From Caballeronia sp. SBC1 (GTDB taxonomy: Bacteria; Pseudomonadota; Gammaproteobacteria; Burkholderiales; Burkholderiaceae), in assembly GCF_011493005.1 (NCBI RefSeq), contig NZ_CP049156.1:1674001-1738000 (forward strand): a stretch of DNA of 64,000 bases, written 5' to 3'. The notes beneath the pieces were generated by a model. It did no database searches and was not told the DNA's origin. It worked only from the letters and a program-made list of their open reading frames with translations. The translations under genes and the position numbers were made by a program. Below are positions 56,000 to 64,000 of this stretch, one piece after another. Within the stretch, counting starts at the first letter, position 1; each line of letters starts with the position of its first letter.

Positions 56000-56809
56000 A
56001 TGAAAATGAATGTTCGATCGCGTAACAATGTCCACATTTCCGGCGATGGTCCCGTGACGATCATGTTTGCTCATGGCTTTGGCTGTGACCAGAACATGTG
56101 GAAGCTGTTCGCGCCCAGCTTCGCTGAGCGATACCGAACGGTCCTGTTTGACCTTGTGGGCGGCGGCGAATCCGATCTGGCGTTCTATGACCGGGGCAAG
56201 TACGGCTCGCTGAAGGGCTACGCATCTGATGTCCTCGAAATCATCGACGAATGCGCAGCCGGACCGGTCATACACGTTGGTCATTCTGTCAGTGCGATGA
56301 TCGGTATGCTGGCCGCGATCGAGGCCCCGGAGCGGTTCGCGGCCAATATCATGATCGGTCCCTCGCCATCGTTCATTAACGACGGCGACTACATAGGCGG
56401 CTTCACCCGCGGCGACATCGACGAGTTGCTGCAAACACTGGAGAGCAACTACCTCGGCTGGTCGAACACGATGGCCCCGGCGATCATGGGCGCGTCGGGC
56501 ACGCCTGAGATGACCGAGGAACTGACCAACAGCTTTTGCCGCACCGATCCCGAGATCGCCAAGCATTTCGCGCGTGTCACTTTCCTCGCCGATCACCGCG
56601 CCGATCTCGCGCTCGTGACAACGCCTACGCTCATCGTTCAATCGGATGAAGACCTGCTTGCGCCGCTGTCTGTCGGGGAATACATGCTCCGCGAGATTCC
56701 GGACAGCGTCCTTAGTGTCGTCAACAACGTCGGCCATTGTCCGCACCTGAGCGCGCCGGGACAGAGCAAGACTGCAGCCGAGGCGTTTTTGAAAGAACTA
56801 CACTTGTAA
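56000..56809 (+). CDS. rsbQ: RsbQ-type alpha/beta hydrolase
   Basis: A 269-residue alpha/beta hydrolase, the same length as Bacillus RsbQ. The catalytic triad is visible: Ser96 in VGHSVSAM, Asp218 in QSDEDLLAP, His246 in VGHCPHLS. The start MKMNVRSRNNVHISGDG and the segment FAHGFGCDQNMW are typical of the RsbQ/KAI2-like group. In Bacillus, RsbQ acts with the PAS domain of the phosphatase RsbP in the energy-stress branch of the sigma-B response, possibly by supplying a small ligand. Here the next gene, 1 base downstream, is a PAS-containing histidine kinase, which takes the place of RsbP. Confidence 0.92.
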   Translation: MKMNVRSRNNVHISGDGPVTIMFAHGFGCDQNMWKLFAPSFAERYRTVLFDLVGGGESDLAFYDRGKYGSLKGYASDVLEIIDECAAGPVIHVGHSVSAMIGMLAAIEAPERFAANIMIGPSPSFINDGDYIGGFTRGDIDELLQTLESNYLGWSNTMAPAIMGASGTPEMTEELTNSFCRTDPEIAKHFARVTFLADHRADLALVTTPTLIVQSDEDLLAPLSVGEYMLREIPDSVLSVVNNVGHCPHLSAPGQSKTAAEAFLKELHL

Positions 56810-56810
56810 G

Positions 56811-58397
56811 ATGGATAGCAACAAACGAACGATGGGACCGATTGACGACGCCTTCGAGCGAGCACCTTGCGGCCTCGTCACGACGACCGTCGACGGCATG
56901 ATCGTTCGTGTCAATTCAACGTTCTGCTGTTGGGTCGGATATGCCGCTGGCGAACTGCTTGAACAGCGCCGGATCCAGGACCTGCTGAGTATCGGCGGAA
57001 AGGTGTTCCATCAGACGCATTGGGCGCCTCTGCTGCAAATGCAGCGCTCGGTAGCGGAGGTGAAACTCGAACTCTGCCATCGCGACGGGCACAAGGTCCC
57101 GATGCTGATCAACGCCGTACGGCGTCACGACGGCGAAACCGAGTACGACCATTTCGCGTTCGTGATCGTGACCGACCGCGACAAGTACGAGAAGGAGTTG
57201 CTGGCGACCCGGCAAAGGGTGGAAATAGCGCTGGAAGCGAAGAACCATGCCGAGCAGGCGCTGCAACTTGCCGACCGTCGAAAGGATGAATTCCTCGCGA
57301 CGCTGGCGCACGAACTACGCAATCCGCTTGCGCCGATCCAGACCGTTGTCGAGCTGCTTCGGACCAAGCATTTCGACGACGATCAGGTGATCTGGTCGCG
57401 CGGCGTGCTGGAGAGGCAAGTCGGTCATATCGCGAGGCTGGTGGACGATCTGCTGGAAGTGTCGCGCGTCGCTGAAGGGAAGCTGGAACTCCGCAAGGAG
57501 CGGATCGAGTTGAACGAGGCGATCCGGCAGGCACTGGAAAGCTCCCGGGGGGTGATCGAAGCATCGTCGCATCGGTTGATTGTCGAAGTGCCTCCAGAGC
57601 CAATCTTCCTCGATGCCGATCCGGTGCGGCTATCGCAGATCATTCAAAACCTGATCAACAACGCAGCGAAGTACACGCCCGCGGGCGGAACAATCACGTT
57701 GAGCGCGATCCGTGACGCGGACGAGGCAGTGATCTGCGTGCGCGACACGGGGATCGGCATCGCCGCCGAGCATCTGCCGACCATCTTCGGCATTTTCGCC
57801 CAACTGGCGCCGGGTTTATCGAGGTCGCAGGGTGGACTCGGCATCGGCCTGTCGCTCGTTCGGTCTTTGACCGAGCGGCACGGTGGAACGGTTTCGGCGT
57901 CGAGCGGGGGAGTCGGTCGCGGAAGCGAATTTGTCGTTCGTCTCCCGGTGGCCGCGGTGGCCCCTGCATCGTCCAGCCAAGCCGCGATGGATGACAGCAA
58001 CCCCTCGGTAGAGGCCGCGCCTGCCTGCGAGAGTTGGCGGATCATGATCATCGACGATAGCGTGGACGCCGCCGTGAGTCTGGCTATGTTGCTCGATCTG
58101 GATGGTCATGCCACCCGCATCGCGTACGACGGTGCGGGTGCCCTCCAGCTGATAGCGCAAGCGCCGTCGGACGTCATCCTGCTGGACATTGGCCTGCCGG
58201 ATATCAATGGCTATGACCTGGCGAAGCAGATCCGTGAACGCCCGGACGGAGACCACATCTTGCTGATCGCGCTGACGGGCTGGAGCCAGGAACAGGATAA
58301 GCAGGACGCGGCGGCGGCGGGCTTCGACATGCATTTCACGAAGCCTGTTGATTATCGGCGACTGTTGGCAGTCTTGAACGAATTTCGTGCGATCTGA
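56811..58397 (+). CDS. PAS hybrid histidine kinase, partner of RsbQ
   Basis: A 528-residue cytosolic sensor. Domains: PAS (about 12-125; DAFERAPCGLVTTTVDG), coiled coil (125-158), dimerisation domain with phospho-His168 in LAHELRNPLAPI, ATPase domain (RDTGIGIAAE, GGLGIGLSLVRS), and receiver with Asp459 in ILLDIGLPDINGYD and Lys in HFTKPVDY. It starts 1 base after the rsbQ stop, so both are surely co-translated. By analogy with RsbQ-RsbP, the PAS domain is the expected receiver of the RsbQ product. It resembles the hybrid kinase at 50783 in the kinase and receiver parts but has a different input domain. No output domain is present. Confidence 0.92.
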   Translation: MDSNKRTMGPIDDAFERAPCGLVTTTVDGMIVRVNSTFCCWVGYAAGELLEQRRIQDLLSIGGKVFHQTHWAPLLQMQRSVAEVKLELCHRDGHKVPMLINAVRRHDGETEYDHFAFVIVTDRDKYEKELLATRQRVEIALEAKNHAEQALQLADRRKDEFLATLAHELRNPLAPIQTVVELLRTKHFDDDQVIWSRGVLERQVGHIARLVDDLLEVSRVAEGKLELRKERIELNEAIRQALESSRGVIEASSHRLIVEVPPEPIFLDADPVRLSQIIQNLINNAAKYTPAGGTITLSAIRDADEAVICVRDTGIGIAAEHLPTIFGIFAQLAPGLSRSQGGLGIGLSLVRSLTERHGGTVSASSGGVGRGSEFVVRLPVAAVAPASSSQAAMDDSNPSVEAAPACESWRIMIIDDSVDAAVSLAMLLDLDGHATRIAYDGAGALQLIAQAPSDVILLDIGLPDINGYDLAKQIRERPDGDHILLIALTGWSQEQDKQDAAAAGFDMHFTKPVDYRRLLAVLNEFRAI

Positions 58398-58799
58398 TAC
58401 GAATGACCCGAGATATCTGAGTATCCGAGTAGAGGAATGACTCATTCACGCAGAGATAAATAGCGGGAAGGGCGCGCGACTAGCCGTTACCGTGGAGCGA
58501 CCAAAGACCCCCGTTTGGATGTGGGAACCCACAAGGTTATGAACTTGCCGCGTGCTCGCCCCTTTGCGGGTTGGCAGACGTCCGAGCAACTGCACTGGCG
58601 TAATCGTGAATTCCGATGCCATGTATCTGGGTATCTGATGATTTGGGTCTTAGTCCGCGGGTAACGGTGAATAACGGGGAGTAAGGAGCAAACCGGGACG
58701 ATCAAAATTCTCCGGAGTTCTCAAGTTTCTCCGCAAGCAGGCCGTTATAGGGTTCGAGAACACAGAGATGGGCTCAGATCATCAATACGGAGGAGACAG
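58398..58799. other. Intergenic region upstream of the chemoreceptor gene
   Basis: About 400 bases with no gene. The last 80 bases contain a flagellar-type promoter and the ribosome site GGAGGAGACAG of the chemoreceptor gene. Confidence 0.5.
58721..58748 (+). promoter_or_regulatory. Flagellar sigma-28 (FliA) promoter
   Basis: TCAAGTTT (58721-58728), 12-base spacer, GCCGTTAT (58741-58748), 52 bases before the chemoreceptor start. This is near the FliA consensus (TAAAGTTT, 11 bases, GCCGATAA) and puts the gene in the flagellar/chemotaxis regulon. Confidence 0.7.
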
Positions 58800-60371
58800 A
58801 TGAACGACAATTTGATCGGGGCGCAACGCACCTGGTTCACCATTAAGGCGCGGCTCGGCGTCGCCGTAGGCATCATGGCTTTGCTGATGATCGTTATCGG
58901 CGTGCTTGGGCTGATCGGCATGAACCGCAGCAACGAATCGAATCGGCAAACCTATTCGAAGCAGTTACCCGGGACCGTCGCGATCGGCAACATGGAAATC
59001 TTCGTGGCGCGTGAGCGCATGGCGCTTGACCGGGCGGCGCTCTCGCCCGAGACCACAGCAGCTGCATTGATCGTAAGTCGAGCGCAAGGGTTCCGCACCG
59101 CTTCCAACGACTGGTGGAACAGATACCTCAGCCTGCCTCGGGACGTCACGGAAGACCGTCTCGCGACTACCACGAGTGCCTCACGTCGTGACATGCAGGC
59201 AGCAATCGACGCATATATCGCGGCAATCAAAGGCGGCAACCACGACGCGATTGTTAATGCAGCTAATGACCTGACTCCGGTCTACGGGGTCATGACCCAA
59301 AGCGATGATGCATTGAAGAAATACCAGGAAGAACTCGGGCAGACAGGGTACGAGCGCGCAGAACGCAATTCCTCGATGCTTAGCATGGCATGTCTGGTCA
59401 TGGTGCTGACGGGCGTCATAGTGGCCGGCTACAGCTGGATGTCGTTGCGCCGTGCGATCGGTGTGCCTATCGCGGACGCGCTGAGACACTTCAACCTGAT
59501 CGCGAGCGGTGATTTGCGTGAGAAAGTTGATGTGAGGTCAGGCGACGAAATGGGGATGCTGCTTGCCGGCCTGTCCCGCATGCGCGCGAGCCTTATCGAC
59601 ACGGTAAGTGCCGTGCGCGGAGGGAGCGAATCTATCGGCGCGGCGACGCGGCAGATTGCGAGCGGTAACGCCGACCTTTCCAGCCGTACCGAGGAGCAGG
59701 CGGCCTCGCTTGAAGAGACTGCTGCAAGCATGCAGGAACTGACGGGCACGGTACGCCAGAACGCCGAAAACGCACGTCAGGCCAGCACGCTCGCGGTCAG
59801 CGCATCGGCGATCGCGAACCGAGGCAACGACGTGGTTGGCCGCGTTGTCGGCACGATGGCCGAGATCAACGACAGCTCGACTAAAATTGCCGACATCATC
59901 GGTATTATCGAAAGCATCGCTTTCCAGACCAACATTCTTGCGCTTAACGCAGCCGTGGAAGCGGCGCGTGCTGGAGAGCAAGGCCGGGGCTTCGCGGTGG
60001 TTGCCTCCGAAGTGCGCGGCCTCGCTCAACGATCCTCAAGCGCTGCGCGAGAAATCAAGGAGTTGATCCTGACCTCCGTTACTCGCGTAAAGAGCGGCTC
60101 CGCGCTTGCGCAGGAGGCGGGCCAAACGATGAACGATATTATTGGCGCAGTGCAGCGCGTAACCGACATCATGGGCGAGATCACGTCGGCCTCGGAAGAG
60201 CAGAGCAATGGTATAGAACAGGTTGCCCGTGCGGTCACGCAAATGGACGACGTGACACAGCAGAACGCGGCCCTGGTCGAACAGGCTGCTGCAGCGGCCG
60301 CTTCACTTGAAGGTCAAGCGCAAGCGCTTCGTACTTCGGTCGAAATTTTCAAGCTCGAACACGCGGTGTGA
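58800..60371 (+). CDS. Methyl-accepting chemotaxis protein
   Basis: Transmembrane chemoreceptor (523 residues) of the Tar/Tsr type. It has an N-terminal membrane segment (about 20-40), a periplasmic four-helix-bundle ligand domain (about 41-190), a second membrane segment (about 194-213), HAMP, and the cytoplasmic signalling hairpin with the invariant tip ESIAFQTNILALNAAVEAAR. The C-terminus ends FKLEHAV without the CheR-binding pentapeptide. ATG 58800 is preceded by GGAGGAGACAG. A FliA-type promoter precedes it. The ligand is unknown. Confidence 0.95.
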   Translation: MNDNLIGAQRTWFTIKARLGVAVGIMALLMIVIGVLGLIGMNRSNESNRQTYSKQLPGTVAIGNMEIFVARERMALDRAALSPETTAAALIVSRAQGFRTASNDWWNRYLSLPRDVTEDRLATTTSASRRDMQAAIDAYIAAIKGGNHDAIVNAANDLTPVYGVMTQSDDALKKYQEELGQTGYERAERNSSMLSMACLVMVLTGVIVAGYSWMSLRRAIGVPIADALRHFNLIASGDLREKVDVRSGDEMGMLLAGLSRMRASLIDTVSAVRGGSESIGAATRQIASGNADLSSRTEEQAASLEETAASMQELTGTVRQNAENARQASTLAVSASAIANRGNDVVGRVVGTMAEINDSSTKIADIIGIIESIAFQTNILALNAAVEAARAGEQGRGFAVVASEVRGLAQRSSSAAREIKELILTSVTRVKSGSALAQEAGQTMNDIIGAVQRVTDIMGEITSASEEQSNGIEQVARAVTQMDDVTQQNAALVEQAAAAAASLEGQAQALRTSVEIFKLEHAV

Positions 60372-60842
60372 GGGGGCGGCCGAAGAAGGCGGCTTGCGCG
60401 CGCCTATTGGCCGTTTTCGCAGCACGATTAATGCTTGGCGTTGCCGGCCGGGTTTATGCGGCATGCGAGAGCAATATTGCGGCGATGCACAAGACCCAAC
60501 CATCGCGTTGGGTAAGCCGAGGGCACGTGCGTTCACTGCTCAACTCCGTTTGCGCGGCCGGCTCCCAATTTTTCGGCAGGGAAAGAGCACGTCCAAGCAG
60601 GATTTTCCTTGCCCGAAAAAGGATGGGCGCGACCCCAGATCAGCTTGTGATGTGGTGTGCAAAAGCGCACGATAATCATATCGACGATGACTCCGCGGAC
60701 GAGTTGTTGATCAGCAGATCACCTTCTCGTCCTTTCAGATCAGACGTCGTTGGACAAGCCACGGGCAGTGCAAATCGCCAGAGCGCCGGTTCATCCGACA
60801 AGTTGGATTCCGTGGCCGTCCGTACTTGAAGAGGAGGCGTTC
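60372..60842. other. Intergenic region after the chemoreceptor
   Basis: About 470 bases. A plus-strand frame from GTG 60368 to 60829 overlaps the preceding stop but encodes an unrecognisable basic sequence with no convincing ribosome site. Nothing further is assigned. Confidence 0.4.
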
Positions 60843-61094
60843 ATGACTAAACGGAATCTTATCCTTGGCTTCGTATGCTGCTGTTGCTTACTCGAAACGG
60901 GCAACGCTGCGTTGAATAACCGGACCCAAAAACTGCTGGAATCGCAATCGGTGAATGCGCAATCCTCAGGCGGGGCGCAAACGAATAGTAATTCTCCGAC
61001 TAACATCAACACGCGTCCGAGCTATGGACCTACGCACGGAGTGTTCGATTCACCGGCGATTAGTGGCGGTGGTACTGTTCTGCCACGAAAGTAA
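60843..61094 (+). CDS. Small exported protein
   Basis: An 83-residue protein with a signal-like start: MTKRN, then a hydrophobic part with four consecutive Cys (FVCCCCLLE) and an apparent cleavage after GNAA. The mature part is Ser/Asn/Gly-rich and low in charge, ending GGGTVLPRK. A strong ribosome site (GAAGAGGAGG) precedes ATG 60843. Not recognised; one of the Cys could be lipidated, though no standard lipobox is present. Confidence 0.55.
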   Translation: MTKRNLILGFVCCCCLLETGNAALNNRTQKLLESQSVNAQSSGGAQTNSNSPTNINTRPSYGPTHGVFDSPAISGGGTVLPRK

Positions 61095-61605
61095 CAGTGA
61101 ACAAGCGGCCGGAATAGCAGTTGTCCCACCCGGCAAGCGAGCCTGAGCGAAATAGGGATCGGTGATTTCGGCGCTATCTACAACACGAACTCCGTCAACA
61201 GGCGGAGGAGGGCGTCCTTTGCCCTGGACGCATACTCAACGCAGTTGATGTGAGCAAAAAAAACAATAGCTCATCGATTCTGGGCAAATCGCAAACCTGA
61301 TCACCCACGGCTCGCTACCGCCGCTTGCTCGGCCCCCGCCTGAACCATCTCCCACCGCCGCTTGCACCAAACGAAAGCAACCGACTGGACCTACCGTCGG
61401 TCGCGTGGTCTTTCTACAATCTTCTCAAGTGAATCGCCGATAAAGGCGCCGGCGAGACGTCCTCATAGGCGAACGCATCGTAGAAAAAAGGTGCTAACGC
61501 TTCGAGTTTCGCCACGCATTTATGACCTTCAAATCATGGCCTTCCAACGTGCGTTCCTCAATGAACGTCCAAGGCAGAACTTTTGATCCCGACGAGGAGT
61601 GTCGC
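61095..61605. other. Intergenic region upstream of the FAD oxidoreductase
   Basis: About 510 bases with no recognisable gene. It should contain the promoter of the following catabolic genes. The in-frame extension of the oxidoreductase to 61522 lacks a ribosome site. Confidence 0.4.
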
Positions 61606-63021
61606 ATGGAGCACAGTGCAATCGAACGGGTTGCGCCAAGCGTGTCTGTTGAACGAAGCAGCGCTACGCAATACGATCCGACATACGACCCGCTGGTTTC
61701 TCCGGGCCCGGGTCATGGCAAGCAATACGCGCCGACCTACTGGGTTGCAACTGCCGGTGCTCCGCCACCTGACGACGGCCCGATCACCCAGGACATCGAC
61801 GTGGACGTGGCCATCATCGGCGGGGGCTACACAGGCCTCGCCACGGCGCTATGCCTGGCACGCGAACATGGCATCAAGGCAGTAGTCCTCGAGGCCAACA
61901 AGACGAGCTGGGGTTGCAGCAGCCGAAACGGTGGCCAGGGCCAGAACGCATCAGGACGTTTGTCGCGCTCCCAATGGATCGAACGATGGGGCAAAGACAC
62001 CGCGCTGAAAATGCACGATGAGATCCTGGAGGGTTTCCAGAATTTCAAGTCGCTGGTGGCTGAAATCGACTGCGATCCGCAGCCGGGCGGTCACTTCCTG
62101 ATTGCGCATCGCCCGCGCATGATGGAAAAACTCGCCGCCGAGGCGAAGGTATGGAAGAACGTGTTCGGCTACCCGTCCGAGCTGCTCGATCAGGAAACGT
62201 TTCGTCGTGAGTATGTGAACGATGCTGAAGCGGCCGGCGCGCTCCATGAACCCGAGGGCATCGGTATCCATGCGTTGAAGCTCGCATTCGGCTACTTGCG
62301 GCTTGCCCGCGAGGCGGGAGCGCGGGTGCATCCAGCCAGCCCGGTGATTGGGTGGGAAACCGTCAATGGGGTCCATCATCTCCGTACGCCTGGCGGCATC
62401 GTGCGGGCGCGTTCGGTGGGCATTGCGACGGGTGCCTATACGGCGCCTGATCTTCATCCGTCGCTGACGAGCCGGATCATGCCGATCCTGTCCAATTCAA
62501 TGGTGACGCGCCCGCTCACCCAGCAGGAAATTGCGGCATGCAACTTCCGCACGACACAGGTGCTGACTGACACGCGCACCCTGCGTTTCTATTACCGCTT
62601 CTTGCCGGATAACCGGCTGCAGATTGGCAGCCGCAGCGCAATCACAGGCGCTGATGCACCGAATTCCCGCCACTACGATTTGCTCGTGGAAGGCATGGTT
62701 CGCAAGTTCCCCGCGTTGCGCGGCGTTGCGATTGACTACTCGTGGTGGGGTTGGGTCGATGTCGCTCACGATATGATGCCGCGTATCTGTCAGCCGGACC
62801 CGAAGCAATCGGTCTACTACGCGCTGGGTTACGGTGGCAATGGCGTGTCGTATTCGCAGCAGGCGGGCCGGCGGTTGGCTGAGCAGATAGCGGGGAAGGG
62901 AGGGAAACAGACGTTGCCGATTTTCACATCGCAATTGCCCGGTCATCCGTTCGCACCGTTCCGCCGGATTGGCCAACGGATGCTCTATCAGCTGTATTTC
63001 AGGCGCGACGAGAAGCCCTGA
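61606..63021 (+). CDS. FAD-dependent amine/amino-acid oxidoreductase (DadA/PuuB-like)
   Basis: A 471-residue flavoprotein of the D-amino-acid oxidase (DAO) superfamily. The dinucleotide-binding loop is DVAIIGGGYTGLATALCLA (about 67-85), with LEANKTSWGCSSRNGGQG after it and a C-terminal FAD contact in YYALGYGGNGVSYSQQAG. The closest known type is gamma-glutamylputrescine oxidoreductase (PuuB-like), which oxidises an amine; D-amino-acid or glycine-type substrates are possible. ATG 61606 has GAGGAG upstream. An APC-family permease follows on the same strand, probably importing the substrate. Confidence 0.85.
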   Translation: MEHSAIERVAPSVSVERSSATQYDPTYDPLVSPGPGHGKQYAPTYWVATAGAPPPDDGPITQDIDVDVAIIGGGYTGLATALCLAREHGIKAVVLEANKTSWGCSSRNGGQGQNASGRLSRSQWIERWGKDTALKMHDEILEGFQNFKSLVAEIDCDPQPGGHFLIAHRPRMMEKLAAEAKVWKNVFGYPSELLDQETFRREYVNDAEAAGALHEPEGIGIHALKLAFGYLRLAREAGARVHPASPVIGWETVNGVHHLRTPGGIVRARSVGIATGAYTAPDLHPSLTSRIMPILSNSMVTRPLTQQEIAACNFRTTQVLTDTRTLRFYYRFLPDNRLQIGSRSAITGADAPNSRHYDLLVEGMVRKFPALRGVAIDYSWWGWVDVAHDMMPRICQPDPKQSVYYALGYGGNGVSYSQQAGRRLAEQIAGKGGKQTLPIFTSQLPGHPFAPFRRIGQRMLYQLYFRRDEKP

Positions 63022-63227
63022 ACAGGGCGCGCGTGCTCCCCAGCGCGCGCTTGGCACTCAACTGGTGACGCGTCATCCATGCACGTAAGCCAGGTCTCAC
63101 CATTCAAGATGAATCTTTAACGGCGGGACGCGTAAGCGTCTTCGCCCGATCAAGTGACGCCGCCCGAATCTAAGCACTGCATGACAGAAGTGCACGGTCG
63201 GGCGGTCGATTGAAATCAGGAGACAAC

Positions 63228-64000
63228 ATGCAACGATCAACAGCAAAAAATGAATTGAAGGCTGGGCTCAAGCAGCGGCACATGACAATGATCGCGCTGG
63301 GAGGCGTGATTGGCGCGGGCCTTTTCGTGGGCAGTGGTGTGGTTATTCAGCAAACAGGGCCAGCGGCGATCCTGTCGTTTCTGATTACCGGTGGCCTGGT
63401 TGTACTGGTCATGCGAATGCTGGGAGAAATGGCATGCGCAATGCCCGCGGTCGGTTCGTTTTATGAATACGCGCGTCTTGCATTCGCAGGCAAGCGCGGG
63501 CCAGGCAAGCTTGCTGGTTTCCTGACGGGTTGGATGTACTGGTATTTCTGGGTGATCGTTGTTGCAGTGGAGGCCGTGGCCGGCGCCAAACTCGTGCAGT
63601 TCTGGCTACCGGACACGCCCGCTTGGATGATCAGCCTTGCGCTGCTCGTATTGCTGACCGCGACCAACCTGATCTCGGTCGCGAGCTACGGCGAATTCGA
63701 GTTCTGGTTCGCGTCGATCAAGGTGGCCGCGATCATCGTGTTTCTGTTCCTCGGCGGCTTGTATGTTCTGGGACTCTGGCCCGCCTCGATGCACGCAACG
63801 GCGGTGCTCCCGACACTCTTGTCGCACGGTGGTTTTATGCCAAAAGGGATCGGGCCGGTATTGAGCGGGGCAGTGGCCGCTACAGGGTTTTACTTCGGCG
63901 CAGAGATTGTCACGATCGCCGCCGCCGAAGCGCATGAGCCGACCAAGGCGGTCGCGAAGGCAACCAATTCAGTCATCACGCGGGTGCTGGTTTTCTATGT
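63228..64000 (+). CDS. APC-family amino acid permease (partial, runs off the window)
   Basis: The first 257 codons of an amino-acid/polyamine/organocation transporter. It starts MQRSTAKNELKAGLKQRHMT, followed by the first membrane helix IALGGVIGAGLFVGSG with the GxGxxxG helix break of this family, GSFYEYAR, and further hydrophobic helices. The AAT/GabP subgroup is most likely (gamma-aminobutyrate or aromatic amino acids). ATG 63228 has AGGAGACA upstream. It follows the FAD oxidoreductase by 206 bases and is likely linked to it in function. Confidence 0.88.
   Translation, partial: MQRSTAKNELKAGLKQRHMTMIALGGVIGAGLFVGSGVVIQQTGPAAILSFLITGGLVVLVMRMLGEMACAMPAVGSFYEYARLAFAGKRGPGKLAGFLTGWMYWYFWVIVVAVEAVAGAKLVQFWLPDTPAWMISLALLVLLTATNLISVASYGEFEFWFASIKVAAIIVFLFLGGLYVLGLWPASMHATAVLPTLLSHGGFMPKGIGPVLSGAVAATGFYFGAEIVTIAAAEAHEPTKAVAKATNSVITRVLVFY

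Noticed and set aside
60368..60829. Possible gene overlapping the end of the chemoreceptor gene (GTG start)
   Set aside because: No ribosome site, basic unrecognisable sequence without folding pattern; the overlap with the stop appears accidental.

Overview
The window is high-GC chromosomal DNA of a betaproteobacterium of the family Burkholderiaceae, most likely Paraburkholderia or Caballeronia (inference). Supporting signs are the order hom-thrC, the block tig-clpP-clpX-lon-hupB followed by tRNA-Val, ispD-ispF next to mfd, the YbiT-type ABC-F protein and a HpnD-type squalene-pathway enzyme. No transposase, phage gene or CRISPR array is visible.

Layout. 0-5 kb: end of hom, thrC, ybiT and a nitronate monooxygenase. 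5-11.5 kb: outer-membrane phospholipase A with a small DUF1289 gene, then a four-gene polyamine-type ABC importer (potF-, potG-, potH- and potI-like). 11.5-20 kb: a threonine/serine dehydratase, argE, mfd, ispD-ispF and the peroxide-defence genes ahpC and ahpD. 20-31 kb: an EnvZ/OmpR pair, a DUF1800/DUF1501 export pair, hpnD, two transglutaminase-like proteins, an ECF sigma factor, a second clpP and tRNA-Leu(UAG). 31.5-37 kb: DUF2946 protein, TonB receptor and PepSY membrane protein (a probable metal-uptake cluster), then glycerate kinase. 37.7-44.9 kb: the conserved proteostasis block tig, clpP, clpX, lon, hupB, ending at tRNA-Val(UAC) and two strong stem-loops.

44.9 to about 61 kb is different: looser gene packing, many small unrecognised ORFs, a gene remnant, and a concentration of signalling genes. 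It holds a sigma-54 activator of VpsR type; a complete stressosome operon (RsbR, RsbS, RsbT, an ATPase-PP2C protein of RsbX type) that runs directly into a hybrid histidine kinase whose N-terminus is itself an RsbT-like ATPase domain; an NRAMP remnant; a Crp/Fnr regulator; a stand-alone receiver; an RsbQ-type alpha/beta hydrolase one base upstream of a PAS-histidine kinase-receiver protein; and a chemoreceptor with a flagellar-type promoter. In Bacillus, the stressosome and RsbQ-RsbP are the two upstream branches of the sigma-B general stress response and converge through PP2C phosphatases on RsbV/RsbW/sigma-B. Here both sensory branches sit about 4 kb apart, each coupled to a hybrid histidine kinase, and no sigma-B, RsbV, RsbW, RsbU or RsbP gene is in view. 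This is the most interesting system in the window.

The last 2.5 kb carries a FAD-dependent amine/amino-acid oxidoreductase and the start of an APC-family permease, probably one catabolic unit.
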